In this document: positions 12,221-26,890 of the stretch, piece by piece | Position numbering within the stretch: position 1 is the stretch's first letter | How the letters are laid out: each line of letters starts with the position of its first letter | DNA from: Harmothoe impar | Taxonomy: Eukaryota; Annelida; Polychaeta; Phyllodocida; Polynoidae | Length of the DNA: 64,000 bases | Direction of reading: 5' to 3' | NCBI GenBank assembly: GCA_947462335.1 | Contig: OX381709.1 | Coordinates: 64,596,609 to 64,660,608 of the forward strand | Notes under the pieces: model-generated | Told to the model about the DNA's origin: nothing | Database searches by the model: none | What the model saw: the letters and a program-made list of their open reading frames with translations, nothing else | Position numbers and translations under genes: made by a program

Positions 12221-15200
12221 AGGCGTCGCATAAGACTCTGGGAGCATGGCTCCCTGAGTCAAAGATTAAGGTAGGTCACTAGGTGTCACAAGCTTGACTG
12301 CAGGACTCAATACTACTCGTACTTTAAGAAGTACATGCATGAGTATTGAAGCAACAGACCAAGACGAGGACTTCCTCAACGCAGGGCAAGGCAAAACACT
12401 GCCCATTGACATCCATATACCTGGTACATTTGGGGCGTGGTGGTGTAAATCAGAATGGGGAACACACAGCCACCCCGACCGACCCCCCGACCCCACACTA
12501 AACCACTACGGTTTGGCCACGAGCAACCACAGCTGAGCTTACAACTGTGTTTTTTAGTCACCAGAGAGGAAAATGTCCCATGAGGGCTCTACGAGAGCAG
12601 CGGAATATACAGAGTTTGAGTTGGCAAGCTTCCAGTGCTTATCCTCAATAGCCATCTGACGGATGGGCTTAGTGTGGCTGTGGACAATACCTGTCACACG
12701 CTATTAGACCGTTATTCTCACCCGTCTTCATTCAGCTCCCCCTGAGTGGGAAGTGGACCAGGACCAACCTGTACACTTTGTATCATACACGTACTATGAC
12801 TCCATACAGACGTTAACCTACACACACAATACAACTATGACCTCTGGGTTGGCTGCACCCAGTACCATTCATGCACCCTTATTCCACCAAGTCACAACCA
12901 GAAAAGTCCCAGTTTATGCAACGGGACTATGCATAAAGGTCTGGGTCCTGTGATGTGTGGGGTACTTGAGGCACGGCTACCTTTAATGGGATTCTGTTCC
13001 CACAAACCACAGCACGTGAGTCCTGGCTAAAGGGATCCAGCCTTGTGACTCACAACATAGCCAAGTGGTCTATAATTTACACCTCTAGACGAAATGTGTT
13101 ATCTTGGGTCTTTTTTTAATAACTCAGTAAAAATACAATGTCTGTGTGCAATATTCCATTTCTGAGATGTAGCTCATTCGTATACTGACTTCCCATCAGA
13201 GGACAATACCCTGACAAGTGCCATTATACATCATGTACTTTAAAGTGTGAGAGAGTCAGTAAAGTATCACACAGTATTGTCGACCTTTTCCCAGCCAATA
13301 TGCCGGTTTAGGTTCCCTTAGTGTACATACGCTGACCACTTGGTGGGCTTGTACAGTCCTACCTGGCCATCAGCCAGGGAGGGGAGGATCCCACAGCCTA
13401 CAGGTAGTTTATGGTGACTAGGATAAAGAGGGGGCAGTGTATAGGGAACGTGGGCTACTAAACCGTGTAAAGGCTGGTGGAGCTTGTTTAACCTTTCAGG
13501 GACGTGTGAAACCCCGATTGTCTTTTACTTTGAGATCATAACCTCACAAAAGCCAGTAAATCAAATCCCTTGTGATACATTTAAGCACACAATAATGAAC
13601 AAAAATTGAATTATCCACATCTTTTCATGAGGCTAATGTTAGGGAAGTGTGATTAGCCCATTCTTTTAACATGGTGAATTAAGCATCGGCTGGACAATAC
13701 ATGCCCCCCTGCACAAAGTGGGAATTAAATCACAATCGGCAGAAATCAGAAGGCTCATGGTGAGCCTGCTGTGTTAGGGGCGCGTGTTGCTAATGCTTTC
13801 TGAGAGCTTAGTACATTGTACCAGCTTAAGGCGTTAATTTGGCAGGTACAAAGGTACTTAATGCTACTTTGCCACTCAGAAATTCAAGTTGCTAACATGT
13901 TCTGACCAGGTGTGGGTGGGCCTGAGTGTGGGCAGAGCTTTGGGTCTTGCTACACAAAGTTTACTCATGTTTAGCTCCTGTGCTGTCTGTTCAATACCCT
14001 TTCATTCAGCCTAAACACATTCAATCTTCGTATTTGAAACTTGAACAAACACTGGTCCAGACTGCAGCTCTGAGTTCAGTGTTCACTGGGTCGTCAGCTG
14101 GGTGGTCGTCTCAGACAGTGAGGATTCTCTGGCAGGGCCCACACCCTTGTATGTATACAAGACAACCACCCTACCACCAGCCATGTAACTCTAGCAGCAA
14201 GTATAGCATGTCAGCACATACACGCCCCACCACGACAAGCACCGCACCACTGCAATGGTGTCACGCCAACCCGGGTAACCATGGCAACCAAGGAGCTGCG
14301 ACCCGGTGCTCTTGACCTTGGTGCGTTTTGATGGATAAACTTGGGGAGTGTCTCGGAGGAGGTGCTGGAAGCCAGTGTAACAATCTTCTAGTGGGGTCAG
14401 GGTGGGCTCTCCTCACTGCAACGACCCAGTGCCGTTCAGGGTGGCAGGAGAGGGGGTGTGGCGGTTTGATGTGGGCCTGTTTGGGATCACCCTTTTGTTT
14501 AGGCGTGTGACACTTCTTGTTCTCACGCCTTGGCCACTGTTATCGTTGAGAAATCTATCAGTGTTTCCGTGACAGCTGGACAAGGGGACAGCCCAGTCTT
14601 GTTGTAGTGCAGTAGTAAGCACACTGTCGAAATCCAAGATTTGTCTAAAAGCTGCTAAACATTGACACTACCGTTAGTCCTTTACTACCTAACAATCTAA
14701 ACCACGTTGTTATTACCGGTAATCACTATCTGATTATGCATGTAGTTGTCCTCTATCAAAGATCAACAGCTATAATAACGTATGTCTTTGCCTCTATAGC
14801 GGCCTCTACATTCGGAAAAAAAACCTCGCTGTAATATCAGCTGTTCCCTTTTGGGGGTCAGAGGCAAACCTGAGGACACTCCTCTCCCTGTGAGCCCCAC
14901 CCCTCTCTTGGCCCGTATCGTCGCACCCGTCATGGCGTCTCAGCGCGAGGGTAACCCAAACACCTATCATTCATAAGCTGGCAAGTATACCCCGATACCA
15001 TACCCCAACCACAAAAGTATTTCTATATGGAGCGTGATGTGTTTGAGTATTTTGAAGTTGAGATCTCGAGTTGGTTGACACCATTGGACCCCGAGTACAA
15101 AGGGATCCAGGCAGCTGTCGGTTGTAGAAATACCCTTAGGGTGAAATAGCTGAGGCTAAGGGCAGGTTGCTGGGTCTGATTATACACATCCCTGCTGCGA

Positions 15201-16352
15201 CACTAGGGGGTGCCTGCACACTATAAAAAGGTGAGGTCTGAATTTCAGAAATTCTAAACTAAGCTGCATTTTTTTTCTGAAAGGCTATGTACCCACGCCC
15301 CGAAAGATTGACGAAATTATTCTCTGACGTTGGCCTTGGGTTGAAAGGAAAGCATACTCCTCATAAGTTATATGTTGTAGCTTTATACCCATTGTGAGGA
15401 CACTAGTTGTTAAGGTGCACCAGGCGACCTCTATAGCCATACCTGCCAATTCTACTCCTTGTTTGTTAAAGAAGTCTCCATACATCCTCAGGGTAAAGTA
15501 GAATTGGCTCAACAGCTAATTTGGACCTTGACATCATCTAATGAATTCTTTCAGAAAACTTAACTGCTTTCTGTAGGAGAGACAAATATTCCTTTTTTGA
15601 TTGTTGGTGAACAGGTGAGGGCAACAGATGAATATTCAGGGGGTTAACCTTAGACACAAAGTACGTGTGGAATGCAAACAAGTCAAACAGGGTTTTCATG
15701 AAGAATGTAAGCACAGTGGCTCTAAACCTAGATGCCTCAGGCAACATTTTAGCTAAATATAACGTTTTACTTGTACATCACAATGGTTATTTTCACACAA
15801 AGATTAAATTTCTACTGCACTATGAAATTACATGCAACAATTGCAAGGTCCTGAAACTAGCCATTGTATCTTGGAAATGTCAAAGACTAAACACATTTGC
15901 CCCTAGGTTAACCCGAGGTTAACCAATGTGCACATTCAATTTAACGAGGCATAGGGCACAGACAAATGTGACAATTTTCTTTTACGTGCAGACGGCCTGT
16001 AAGCCCCTGTACGTCTGCATATGAGAAATGGTGAACTCTCTAAACACAAGATGCACTGCAATGTGAAAATCAGCCCAACGGCCAGTGCGAGGAACAGTTG
16101 TGATCATGGGCGAGGAACACTCGGGAGTGGAGGTAGGAATTCCCTGTGATGACAATGGGATCATAATTCAGCGTGTGAAGGTATTGTTGTTACTTGTTGG
16201 CACCTTCCTGCCCATGGCACCACAATGAGCGGCATGTACCGAACTGGTTGCCATGGTAACCCCCACAGACCCTTGGTCACACCAGGGTCACCTGAGTCAG
16301 GTGAGGCTCCAGGTGGGGGAATTCTACCCACCTGGGAACCACTAACGAGAAT

Positions 16353-16371
16353 GGGGGGGGGGGGGGGGGGG
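16353..16371 (+). repeat. poly(G) run of 19
   Basis: Uninterrupted G run in gene-free sequence, followed by GTGCTGGTGGGTAGGGGC, so the locus has strong G-quadruplex potential. Confidence 0.95.
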
Positions 16372-19300
16372 TGCTGGTGGGTAGGGGCAAGGGGGTGGCA
16401 ATATGCGGTAATAATACCTGTATTGCACTTTCAATGCAGTGCATACGGGTGCAAAGTCATACAGGTGCAATAAAAGACCAAATGACCCTAAATGATTGTT
16501 ATTACTTTCATTCATTTGAGCAATTATTGTAGATTGCAGGTTAAATGGGGACAGGTCAAGCGACATTTATTTATATTAAAATTTCATATAACATTTGTGT
16601 TACGTAGTATGATCACCAAAAAGCCAATTTCATCACGAGCAGTTCTTGAACAGACTATTATCTATAGCTGCAGGGGCCTAGTAGTAGTACACTGCTTAGC
16701 AATGCACCTTATTAGTGTATGTACATCACGTGTATCACGTTACACAAAGATCAAAAGTCGCGTCCATAGTGGCCCACCTCAGAAGGGGACATAATTAAAG
16801 ACGAAGAAAAAATTCCTTTTCATAATAACATACAGTTGTGAACTTGTCAAAGGTAAAGTTATGAGGACTGGAGCAAGGTATACATAAGTCAAAACCCATA
16901 GGGTATAAGCTGTCAGACAAGGCATAATGTATGGCCGGTGGGTGGTGGTGGGTGCGTGTATAATTATTGTAATAACTGCGTCCAGAGGAAAACAAAGGCG
17001 GGCAGGTATGTGAGGCAGGTATGTGGTGTGTTGGCACGGGGCGCCCTGACACGGGCTGGCTACCACCGGGATTGGCAGCCATTTATGAAGGCTGCAGGTC
17101 GTAAAACTCAAGGTGCTACCGTAAAGTCAGCTTATAATGTAGGTTAAACATGAACTGGCTTCTCTTAGCACAGTTTCAGCATAATAAATAGATTTAGCAT
17201 TTAATTGCTTAAACTGATGACTAATTGCATGGCAATCCATGCGATTTCCGTATCATACCAGAATCTTTTCCACAAAGGGATCCCGAACGAATATACATAT
17301 AGGTTACCTGGATCATCATTTTTTTATGTTTATTTACATTGGTCATCAACCATATGGATAAACAAATGCATGTTCATGTAAACAATGTAAAGCATGTGAG
17401 ATTTGCCGGTGTCAGCATCTTGTTTCAGGTGGTTTCCCGCTCAGGTGAGACAAAGACAGGTGAGCATACCAGGGTGGGAGGTGACAAGGCTGACTGGTTG
17501 GGGTGCTATGTGCTGCCAAGACAGGGAGTAGCGGACAGGGATCAGTGCCAACCACGCCCACCCTACCCATCCCCCACACCCACACCCTCTGGGCACTCAC
17601 CACCCTCCTCCATATGGCACAACACAAAACAATAGGCAACAGGAGGCCTAACTACCAAACCCAGCACATCATACATTGTACATTGGCAAGAGATATGATG
17701 TATTCATACTTTTCTTCTACAGAATTTCTTCTGCGCTTCTTTTAAAATATTAAAAAATTACAATGTTATCTATAAGGCTAGTACTAGTCTGTTTTGTCAC
17801 ATCCTTTGCGAACCATAAGGACACCACTGGACCATGTAAGGTGTACAAAATGTACATAAATGGAACATGCAATGCTCCACTCTTATGGCACACCCAGTTA
17901 TGTGATAGGACCAATTTTCTTTCGCCAGAAGGATCCAAAAGGGAAAATAATCAGCCCCCGATAAGGGGTAGTTCCTAAATCACCCATTACAGTGCAGCCT
18001 CCTATGGGGACACCAGGATCAGGAGCATGGACAGGTGACACTCCTGTCGTGTTTATACCTCGGTGGGACGCATCCAGGGTACCTCATCGAGTGCCGACAT
18101 ACCTGGGAACCACTGCGGAGTAACGGCCCATCTTCACTACGACCTAAGACGCTCTAACTACGCCGCATCTCCAGGACTTACAGCGTCTCTGCACGCATCT
18201 ATGTATCCCCTTGGTGGATGTGCATGTCCAAGGGTCCTTCAACAGGCGTGTTACATAGGGGCTGTGTACAGAGAAAGCTACAGTCTGGACATGGTCCAGG
18301 TACCCTAGGAGCCATAAACACTCATTGTGGGCGCTGTCAGATGTGAAATTACATTTTTAGAATTCATGTTCCTGTTGTATCATTTATAATAAAGGCGAGG
18401 AGCCAAGTAAAATAGTTTCTATACCAGAGATGAGACTTGAATATCTAGAAAGTAAATTTCTAAAATTCATTGGCAAGCTCCATAAAAGTGAAATACAGGG
18501 TGATGATCCTTTTACTATCGTCAATATTTTATTCACGCGTCAGTAACACCGACAGGAAATACTGCAATGATATATAAACTGAAACTAATTAAAGATCTAG
18601 TCCCCTAACCGCAGGTAAGAGACAACTGATCTATGAGGCAAACCCCCGACTCCCACTGTTACAAAAGGTAATGTCACCTGAGACTCTTACAGGATATATC
18701 CCCACTAAAACTGATCTAGGATTTCATGTTGGAGGTGGGGGCTAATAAACAACATGGGACTGACGCTAGTATCCTCCCATCCTGCTGTTTCTTTACACCT
18801 GTACAGGATTTATGCCGATTTGATGAACCCCTGTAAAATGGGTCTCACCACAGTATATGTCCAACCACTGACTCTTTTACCCACCAGACGTATACCACTT
18901 AAAACACCATGGTATAGCCACCCTCCTATGGCCATACCTCCAGGGGTATGTACTTCCTTTGGGAGTTGTATACGATCCCAGCCCCGCCTACCACCCTGAC
19001 CCTGAGAGCAATGCTATTGTCGTATAGATGAAAGCGGGATGGAAAGTTCCTTTGCCAGATCAGTATTTGGGTTAAGTATGTATTAATGCTGAATGGGTGA
19101 TTTGCTCACTATCGACAAATAAAGCGTTTCCCTGTTGCCCTTTTCTTTACTGATTATTGTGACTTCATGTGACCAGATTTCAGTTGAGCTTATGGTAGGG
19201 AGGAGAGGGTCTATGACCCCTTGCCTTGTCCCCATTTGGTGAGTGTATCCACCCTGCAGTCAGCAGTGAACCCGTCCAACAGCCTCAGGGGTAGACAACA

Positions 19301-20964
19301 TGTAAATGGAGCTGGGCACGGGCAGCAGTTGTCACTTTGATGATCCGGGCTGAAAAACGGCCATCTCAGACACCCAGGTCACCAGGGACCAGTGCACGTG
19401 AGACGTACATCACTCTCCATACACAGACCAGGGCCGATTACGTCTGCACATGGATCAATCACCATGGCCATTATCTGGAGGGAGAGTGGAGACTGTCTGC
19501 TCACTGATGGAGAAAAAGTGGTAGGATTCAGTGATCGGGGGTGGATATATGTCTGAGGGGTTCTGGTTTGTAGATTAACCCACAACAGCCCGCGGCCAAG
19601 GAAAATAGGTCTCCGTCTCCCGTGGGTTAGAGGGGAGGATGCTGGGTGAGGGGTGATAGGGTTAGAGCCTGGTGGACTATGGGGTACCAGATTACAAACG
19701 TCGTAATCCACGTCATGTGCCGCACGTCAAGGTCATGCAAAAGTCACCCCAAGGTCAGGTCAAGGTTACTGGGGACAAGGCAGGGAAGAGGTCAGAACCT
19801 TGCAAATGGGGAGAGGGTTAGGGGGACTATTGGATGGGGACTCATCAGCTTTATGACAATAACATCCATAACTGATGAAGGTAAAACTACCTCATGCCCT
19901 AACCCATGCCCTGTCCCATGCCCGAGGTGACACCAGTGACAGCCCAATATGTCAATACCCACTAATGACACCCACCCTCTGTATGGCACAATACCCCAGT
20001 CACAATCCCTGATTGAATTTCAACCAGAACTCAGTGGGGTGCATATGAAAGTCGACAATAAATAGCCCCGTTTTGAACTTCAAATTACCCACCATGGCAG
20101 AAGTGGGGAAAGGGTGACTGACTTGCAAAGGCCAGGAGGAGGAATGGACATAGCTGGATAGCCTGAGGGTAGACAGCCCGAAGGTGACATTTCGTTTTCA
20201 CCATTGACTGTTGCTGTATGGAGAAGAAATGGGAGGAACTCTGTACTGTGACTTTCATGGAAACAAAACGTTCTGAAGAAGATAACAATAGCAGCAGAGA
20301 ATGTTAGGTCACTGTCAGGTACTGAGAGGGATGGAAGAGGCAGTGGCGGTCTCTCTCATGGTCAGGCCTTACCCTGAGGCTAAGACCACCACTGCCTGGG
20401 AACGTACCCCTAAGGACCTTCCCATGGAATAGTGCTAAGGGCCTGACCATGCTAAAGGGACATTCCCATGCTAGGGGCCAATGTCTTTGAGACCTGCATG
20501 GCCCCCACTTGACAAATTCAGTACAGAATGCTTTGGTGACTGATGTCAACGTCTGATAAGTAAAATGGGTGGCCTTTACTTAGTCACTGAAATTCCTGGC
20601 ATTTCATGGAGTTAGCTATTGTGTTTTTCTATTGTGGTGCGTCTATGGAAACTTAACACGTATAGGTCAAGGGTTGACGAGAAAATAGTATACCACGAAA
20701 ACAGCCTCAAGATAGGACAAAGGAATGGCAGGCATGGCGTATGTTATGTATGAGTTGGCATCTAGCTAGGGCCTAGGGGTAATTCTCACAATTTCTCGGA
20801 ATCCTGAAATACGACACCTAAATCCGTCCACCCAACAAAGGCATCCTGAAGTATAGCATGTGGTCTGGATCTCAACCCTTATTCGCTCGCTATGTTTATG
20901 GTTTGCTTGCTAATACATGAATAAATTTGATTTTTTATTTTAGGTTGTATAAGCTGTGACTTAC

Positions 20965-21280
20965 CTGAACTGCACTGTTGAGGAAGCAATTGTTGTCGCC
21001 AGGTGCATTCATAAGTCCCTTGGTGCTAGCCAGGGACATGGACAGGCGGGGGTTCCAGGCCTCCCTCCAGTTAGCCATCCTGTCCAGGTGGGAGAGGCGG
21101 GACGCCATCATGTCACACACGCTCGTCTCCCCCTCCGGGGCGGCGCCCGGGGGGTGGGGGTCGGCGGCACAGGGGTGAGGGGTAGCTGGGGTGGTGTGTC
21201 CGGAGAGGGGCTCTGAGTCCGCATGTTGCTGTGGCACCTTCAAGCAACCACTACTCCCTCCTCCATCACTACTGCCACCT
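20965..21280 (-). CDS. USP53/54: USP53/USP54-type ubiquitin carboxyl-terminal hydrolase, exon with Cys box
   Basis: Seen: read on the minus strand, an acceptor (CTGATTTCAG|A) opens an exon of 105 codons, and a consensus donor CAG|GTAAGT closes it. The C-terminal part reads LSMSLASTKGL then MNAPGDNNCFLNSAVQ. Known: vertebrate USP53 and USP54 begin with a short variable leader, then L/I-A-P-T/S-KGL-x-NEPGQNSCFLNSA-x-Q, followed directly by VLWHLD in the next exon; the exon boundary after Q is the same here. The Cys in CFLNSA is the peptidase-family catalytic position and is present. The likely start is one of the two Met codons at 21106-21111. The upstream part (Gly/Ser run, then Pro/Ala/His) is either an N-terminal extension or 5' UTR. 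No further USP exon was found to the left, so the next intron may exceed 20 kb. The family cleaves ubiquitin chains; vertebrate members sit at cell junctions (USP53) or are little known. Confidence 0.85.
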
Positions 21281-23146
21281 CTGAAATCAGGAGAAAATAC
21301 ATGTTTAGAATCACGGGTTCAATTTATAGCATTATCTTCTACATACAAATCAAGTCTCAAGATTTCAAAACGTGTTTCCTCCCATTCATTGCAAAAAGTA
21401 CTATCATCGCTTTCTGCAAAAGAAGAAGGAATCCAGACATGATATAACTTTTATATTTATGACGTATCATGGGCACATGCTATATGAAAAGGGAAGTAAA
21501 TACATGTAGCACTGCTTTATATATAGAGCCCTAATTATCATTGCTACACAGTTCACCTAGTTTTGACCTTCCCTGATTTTCCAGACCACTCCCCACTGAT
21601 TACCAGTCGCATTCAGGTAGCTAATTAAAAGACCAGATTCCCCCATGGCAATGGTCAGCCACTTAACCTTTCCCATCCACTGTTTGATTACCTGGAGTGT
21701 ATGCCATCCCCTACCTGACACACCTCTACTCCCCCTACCATTGCCTACCTGCTGATTACCTCAGCACTCAGTCACAGGTAGGTAATTAACCTCCAGGTGT
21801 TAGGCCTTCCCTACTACTCTACCTTGTATGAATGCCTAGTTTTCCCAACCCAAGAAAGATACACTGGTGACTGGGCACCTGTGCTCAATTTAGGTACATA
21901 GTATGGTCTATGGGACAGTATAACACAACCTCACAGGTGACCGGTAAGCATGTGCAGGTGAGAGGTAGGGACTACTTTTCTGCTTGAGTCCCACCTGGCC
22001 TGGAGAAGAAGGAAATGGCGGCTATTGACTGGCAGCTCCTCCAGTACCCACGTGACCCTTGGGACTCAGGTCTATGTGTGTATTCTATGAAAGGTGTGTT
22101 AGGTGGGTGAGTGACGGGGGGGGGGGTCTGTACATGTGGGTCAGGTGTGCACTATTAATGAGTCGGTGGCTGGTGGTGGAGGCTTACAGCCGTGACACGC
22201 GATGACTGGGTCCCGGGACCAGGAGGGAGTAGTGGTACTTGGTGGTAGGAGGAAATCAGAGGTCACCGTTTTATAACGTTTACCTGCTTCATTGCCTTTT
22301 GATAGAAGCAGTGCTAGCAGGAGAATGGTAGTCCCTGGGGTGCACAGATATCTGACAACAACAACCTCATGAGGCCAAGCTACATCAGTGCATTACAGGT
22401 GGTTGCTATGCTTCCAGATGGTGAACAACACCTGAGATTTGAAGGAGGAGTGACTTCATTCAATGATTCATTACACGTTTTTTTTTCTAAATGAGCCGTA
22501 TTGTGTCTAATCAGGCTCATGTGTTATACATTTGCACTGATCAAAAAATAATAATATTTTATATGCAATGGCGCCAATGATTTTTTAGCAGTCAATTGTG
22601 ACCTTTGTGTGGGAGAAATGGCAGAATTTCTGCAGCAGTAAGGGAAATGCTGCATTGTATCACATGATTAATCGATGACCATAACATAACGGTATACCTC
22701 CAATAGCTGTGCCTACGTCAATCAGAAATTCTGTATACTATGTGGTGCATATAACACAGAGGTTATTAGTGGAGCAGGGCCTGAGACGCCTTACATAACA
22801 CAATAAATCGGTGTGTGGTGTGAGTGTGACTCCCTGTGTGACTGTGTGTACAGGTATGTACTGGAGGTAGACGGATCGATGCAGCAGCCATTATTATATG
22901 TAGAATCCTGATCCCCCACCTACCTGTACTCAACCTGTAGACCCCTTACCTGGACGCCCTACCCATCACCCTGACTACCACACACCCCTCACCCCACACC
23001 TGTAGAGCCTGCCCCCTTTTACCTCCATGATCTCAGAGTTTACTATGTATAGTGATAGCCATCTAATCCCTACCCGGGCGTATTCTAGGGTACATGTACT
23101 CTGTCCACTACTCAAACAATGAGAGCTTTACTAAGGTTTACTACGG

Positions 23147-23154
23147 TGACGTCA
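23147..23154. promoter_or_regulatory. perfect CRE palindrome
   Basis: TGACGTCA in the context CGGTGACGTCACGG, 1.9 kb upstream of the USP exon on that gene's strand. The same extended word, GGTGACGTCACG, appears in the LIM-RASSF promoter. Confidence 0.35.
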
Positions 23155-26100
23155 CGGGGATCCTGACTGAATGTGCCTGGGAGGTGGAGAGGGTGGGGAG
23201 AGCTGAAGGAGGTGGGATCCGGGATGACTGATGACAAGGTGGCAGGTGTAGGACCTTTTGTGTAAAGTCAGCAAAGTGAGTCAAGGCTTTAACACGTTAA
23301 GTAGCAGTGGTCAAATAAACAGGCCTGATTTAACGCTTCATTCTTACCGCTAACGTGTCACTCATTAGTTCACTAGAACAGTACTAGAAAAGCCCTTTAT
23401 GATTCAGAATTGCGATTTTACTATGAATCATTTACTTTATGTGAACGTGAAACACTATCTGTTGATGGCCAATCTTGCAATAGTCGTCCCATTAGCAACT
23501 CTCGGTTAGTCATTATACCTGAATCCCATCCTCCAGCCCTTACTAGTGCCTGACAATGACTAAATCACTGGTATCACTGTCAGTATCAACTGATCAGATT
23601 ACACGGGATTAGAGCTGTATTTAGCTACACAATGTAAGGGATCCAATACCCAGGCTGCAAATGGATCCTGTGGTTCACACTACACCTACCCACCCATCTA
23701 CACCCCCTCCCATCCTACCCTCTCTTCTCAGTACAGAGGAACATTGATTGATGCTATGACAAACCCACAAACTATGATCTGACCTGATGTGATTTTACTA
23801 TAGTTGTAAATAACACATTTGAGCACACCAATCTGAAACACATTATTACAGATTTAGATGTTGGAGCAAGGCTATAAAATGAGATCGAACATTATCGACC
23901 CAATGTAGCCACCCCATCTGCCCCCTGCCGTTATATACCTTCACGTGTGGGATCCAGCCCCACTCTACAGCAGGCATATTGTATTTGAATCCTGATCGAT
24001 CATCCAGTACATATACCTAATACCCATTAACACCAGTAAGGATCGTTACTGGTCCTACCTTTAGGGATCTCTTCTGGAAGTGTTTGGCCTGCCGGATAGT
24101 GGGTGGTCTAATTTCTCCTTTTCTCATCACCTGTGGCGTGGGCTGTGGCCGACTCATCACAAAACACTTTAGACAACCATGTTGCATGCCCTAGAAGCAA
24201 CATGGGCCATACAAAATGCATGTTTTGGTGTGTGAAACCTGTAGATTTGAACAATGCTGGGATCCAATGGCTCCTTACAAAGTTCATTCTTACTCTGTGG
24301 CCAAATTTATTCAGTTTCTCACACAGACTGACCTATCATGAAACTCTCATCACTGTCTATCTGTAGGATCTATATGAAGAGGGTACAACTGTCCAGGTAT
24401 TATGTCGGGTTACAGTACCGTATGTTGGTGAGGACCTACAAACATACTTGACTATAACTAAGTGAGGGACATTCCCCAATAACCTCCATAAATATCAATA
24501 TAACGTGTAAACTATAGTTGTGGCCAGCTGTAAGCCCTATAGCCGTGTTAAAGCTGAAGTTCTGCCCCATTATGAGCTATGTCAATAGAGACTCAATACA
24601 CAACATATGAAATGTGTGGGGCTCCAGATTCGGTTTGTTGAATGAACCTGTTGTCATTGGTCAAGACACATCATGTATTACCTGGCCGTAGTATTCACCA
24701 ACTTGACCAAGTATTGTTGGTGGACAGTGGCCATACTCTACTGTGCTAGGAGAGTGTACAATAGGGCATGTCAAGCTTTACAACATTATTCAGAAAAGAA
24801 AGAGCAAAGAAAACATACTAGTCTTTGTGTAACTTAATATGATCCAGTGTAGAGAGTATGAGTCATATTATTGTAAAGCGAGTATGTTTTATCTGGATGG
24901 AATCAAGTGGCAAGCAGGGGCATTCCCTGTTTAAGGTTCTGTTTCACAATTCTACAGCCTCAATATTTACTATGTATGTCGTTTTTCTGCAGTTCTTACT
25001 GCTCTAATGCGAGGAACCACTAACAAAAAACATGGTCCCATGCTCGTGACATGTTTCCCTAATGCACAATGCAAACCCTGGATCCCAATGTCAGTCATTG
25101 TTCTATGTCAAATCCTCAACTTACTCTTATCTGACTTAAAAAAAGTGGCACTTCTAGAATTACAAGCCTCGTGTTTTGAATTGGGGAAGGACATTTATCT
25201 CTTCACGCCATTAAATTCTAAATAGGTAACTCGAGAGGGTGAGAACAGTGTCAGTCCAAATGGAAACTGATAAGAGGAAAGAAGGATAGTCGTCCATAAT
25301 ACCTGAAAGAAATGGAAGGTTTAGAGTATACTGAAGTCCTTGATTGTGAACTTGAAATAAGGAAAACTGCCATCTTTATTCTTACAGTTTTGTGCAGGCC
25401 AGTGGATAGTAGAGGGGATAGTACATGTTGCAGTCAGTCTATAGGTTTAGAGTACGGTAATACTATTTTCCCTTTACACAAAAAACTGGTTATTTATGCG
25501 GCCTGTGCTGTGGACTGCGTGTGGTGGATCCCAGGGCTGTGCCGGATCACCACTGAGGTCAAAACAAAAGCGTGACCTGCCTGGGGAGGGGAAAAATCAA
25601 GTCTTCTTTTTGTTCCCTCTACTTTTTACTCTCATCTAGACTATTATGGCTACAACGAGAGGGATACAACCACTGACACTAATTCACAAACCACTTTCTT
25701 CTACCAGTAACCACCCGAACCACCTGTAATGTCTCAAACTCCAATGTAATTATTATTGGCCCTGCCCCCCTGTAGTGTCTACCACGAGGCTACCCTGGAG
25801 TATAGTGTAGATACATTCACCAAGGCCACTCCCTGGAGCACATACATACCCCACCTCCATCACCATGCCAATCACAATAAATACCACACAGTTTCCATTT
25901 TCCATTCCACCTCAACCCCTAGGGCTCCCTCTCTGTGCCCGTCCACACGTCGTCAAGGGGCCTGCATGAGGAACCGTTTTATGAGTCTGGGATCTTGGGG
26001 TGGCTTTACATTGAAACCATCAGGGTGTTACGATCTCCACACCCCCTAGTTGTCACCAGCCAACTCTCCCTTTTGTGCCCACGAGCAGATAGCGTTCTCG

Positions 26101-26847
26101 TGGCTGGCCACATTGATATAGACCGTCTGATAGAGTACGCCTTGTAAAGGGGCCACCTCAATTATTAGTACTGGTGAGTGCGTTCTGAGAAAAGAATGTT
26201 ACCATGACTTTTTTTCATACATCTCTTTTTTAGTTGCTTATATTCAACCCCTAACTACCCCCTCCTTACTTGTCGTGACAGCAGGGGGTGGATTGGAGTG
26301 TGTGTGCTGAAAGGGACTCAAGATGTTGGCTGAAGTGATCTATGACAAGCCAGGTTTCTGAGAATGTAAAACCCTTGAGATAGTTATTGTTTGAGGTGTT
26401 GCTAATTTATTGGTTCTGTCCTCAGCGAACAATGTGACCATGTATGCTCAGGATTTAGAGTACCGGTGTGCTGAAAATGGCCGTCAACAGACTACTGGGT
26501 GAGGGGTATGCCTGAATGGCATGCTAGCTTTCACCATTTTATCTAAGTACTCTATAAAGTACTAATTTGTGACGGATGCCATGTTGTGGAACCGTTGGTA
26601 TTCATTCTTATAGTCATTAGTGTATTAGAGATGTACATTTTGGTCTAAAACACTATTAAACAGATACTCCTGATCCAAACTTATTCCTCCTAACATCTTT
26701 CCCATTTCCAAAATGTCCATACAGATATCCATTACTATAAATGGTAATTTTCTCAGAAATGTAAGCAAAAGATGTTACGCTATACCAGCGTCCCCCAGTC
26801 ACCCCGCCCCCTGGAGGCGTCATCAGAAGTTACCCTAGATGATGTGA

Positions 26848-26890
26848 TGACGTCGTGCTGGGATCTGGTCTCCATGACGTCGCGTGACGT
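26848..26890. promoter_or_regulatory. cluster of three CRE-like sites
   Basis: TGACGTC occurs at 26848-26854 and 26875-26881 and TGACGTT at 26885-26891, three half-palindromic CRE sites within 44 bp. The position is 5.6 kb upstream of the recognised USP exon on its strand. It might mark an enhancer or upstream promoter. The surrounding frame is also open for about 67 codons, so an unrecognised exon is possible. Confidence 0.3.

Larger units (their letters stand above)
1..20964. other. left region without a firmly assigned gene
   Basis: Apart from the three weak minus-strand exon candidates and the repeats listed separately, I see no recognisable coding sequence. The many open frames of 60-120 codons show no domain and usually overlap on both strands. 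If the USP-like gene is real and runs leftward, this is its first large intron or beyond. Confidence 0.5.

Noticed and set aside
19325..19550. Open frames on both strands, one with a good acceptor before IMAMVIDPCADV
   Set aside because: Both strands look equally protein-like, the donor (GTGACC) is poor, and nothing is recognised; shows that plausible-looking peptides arise by chance here.
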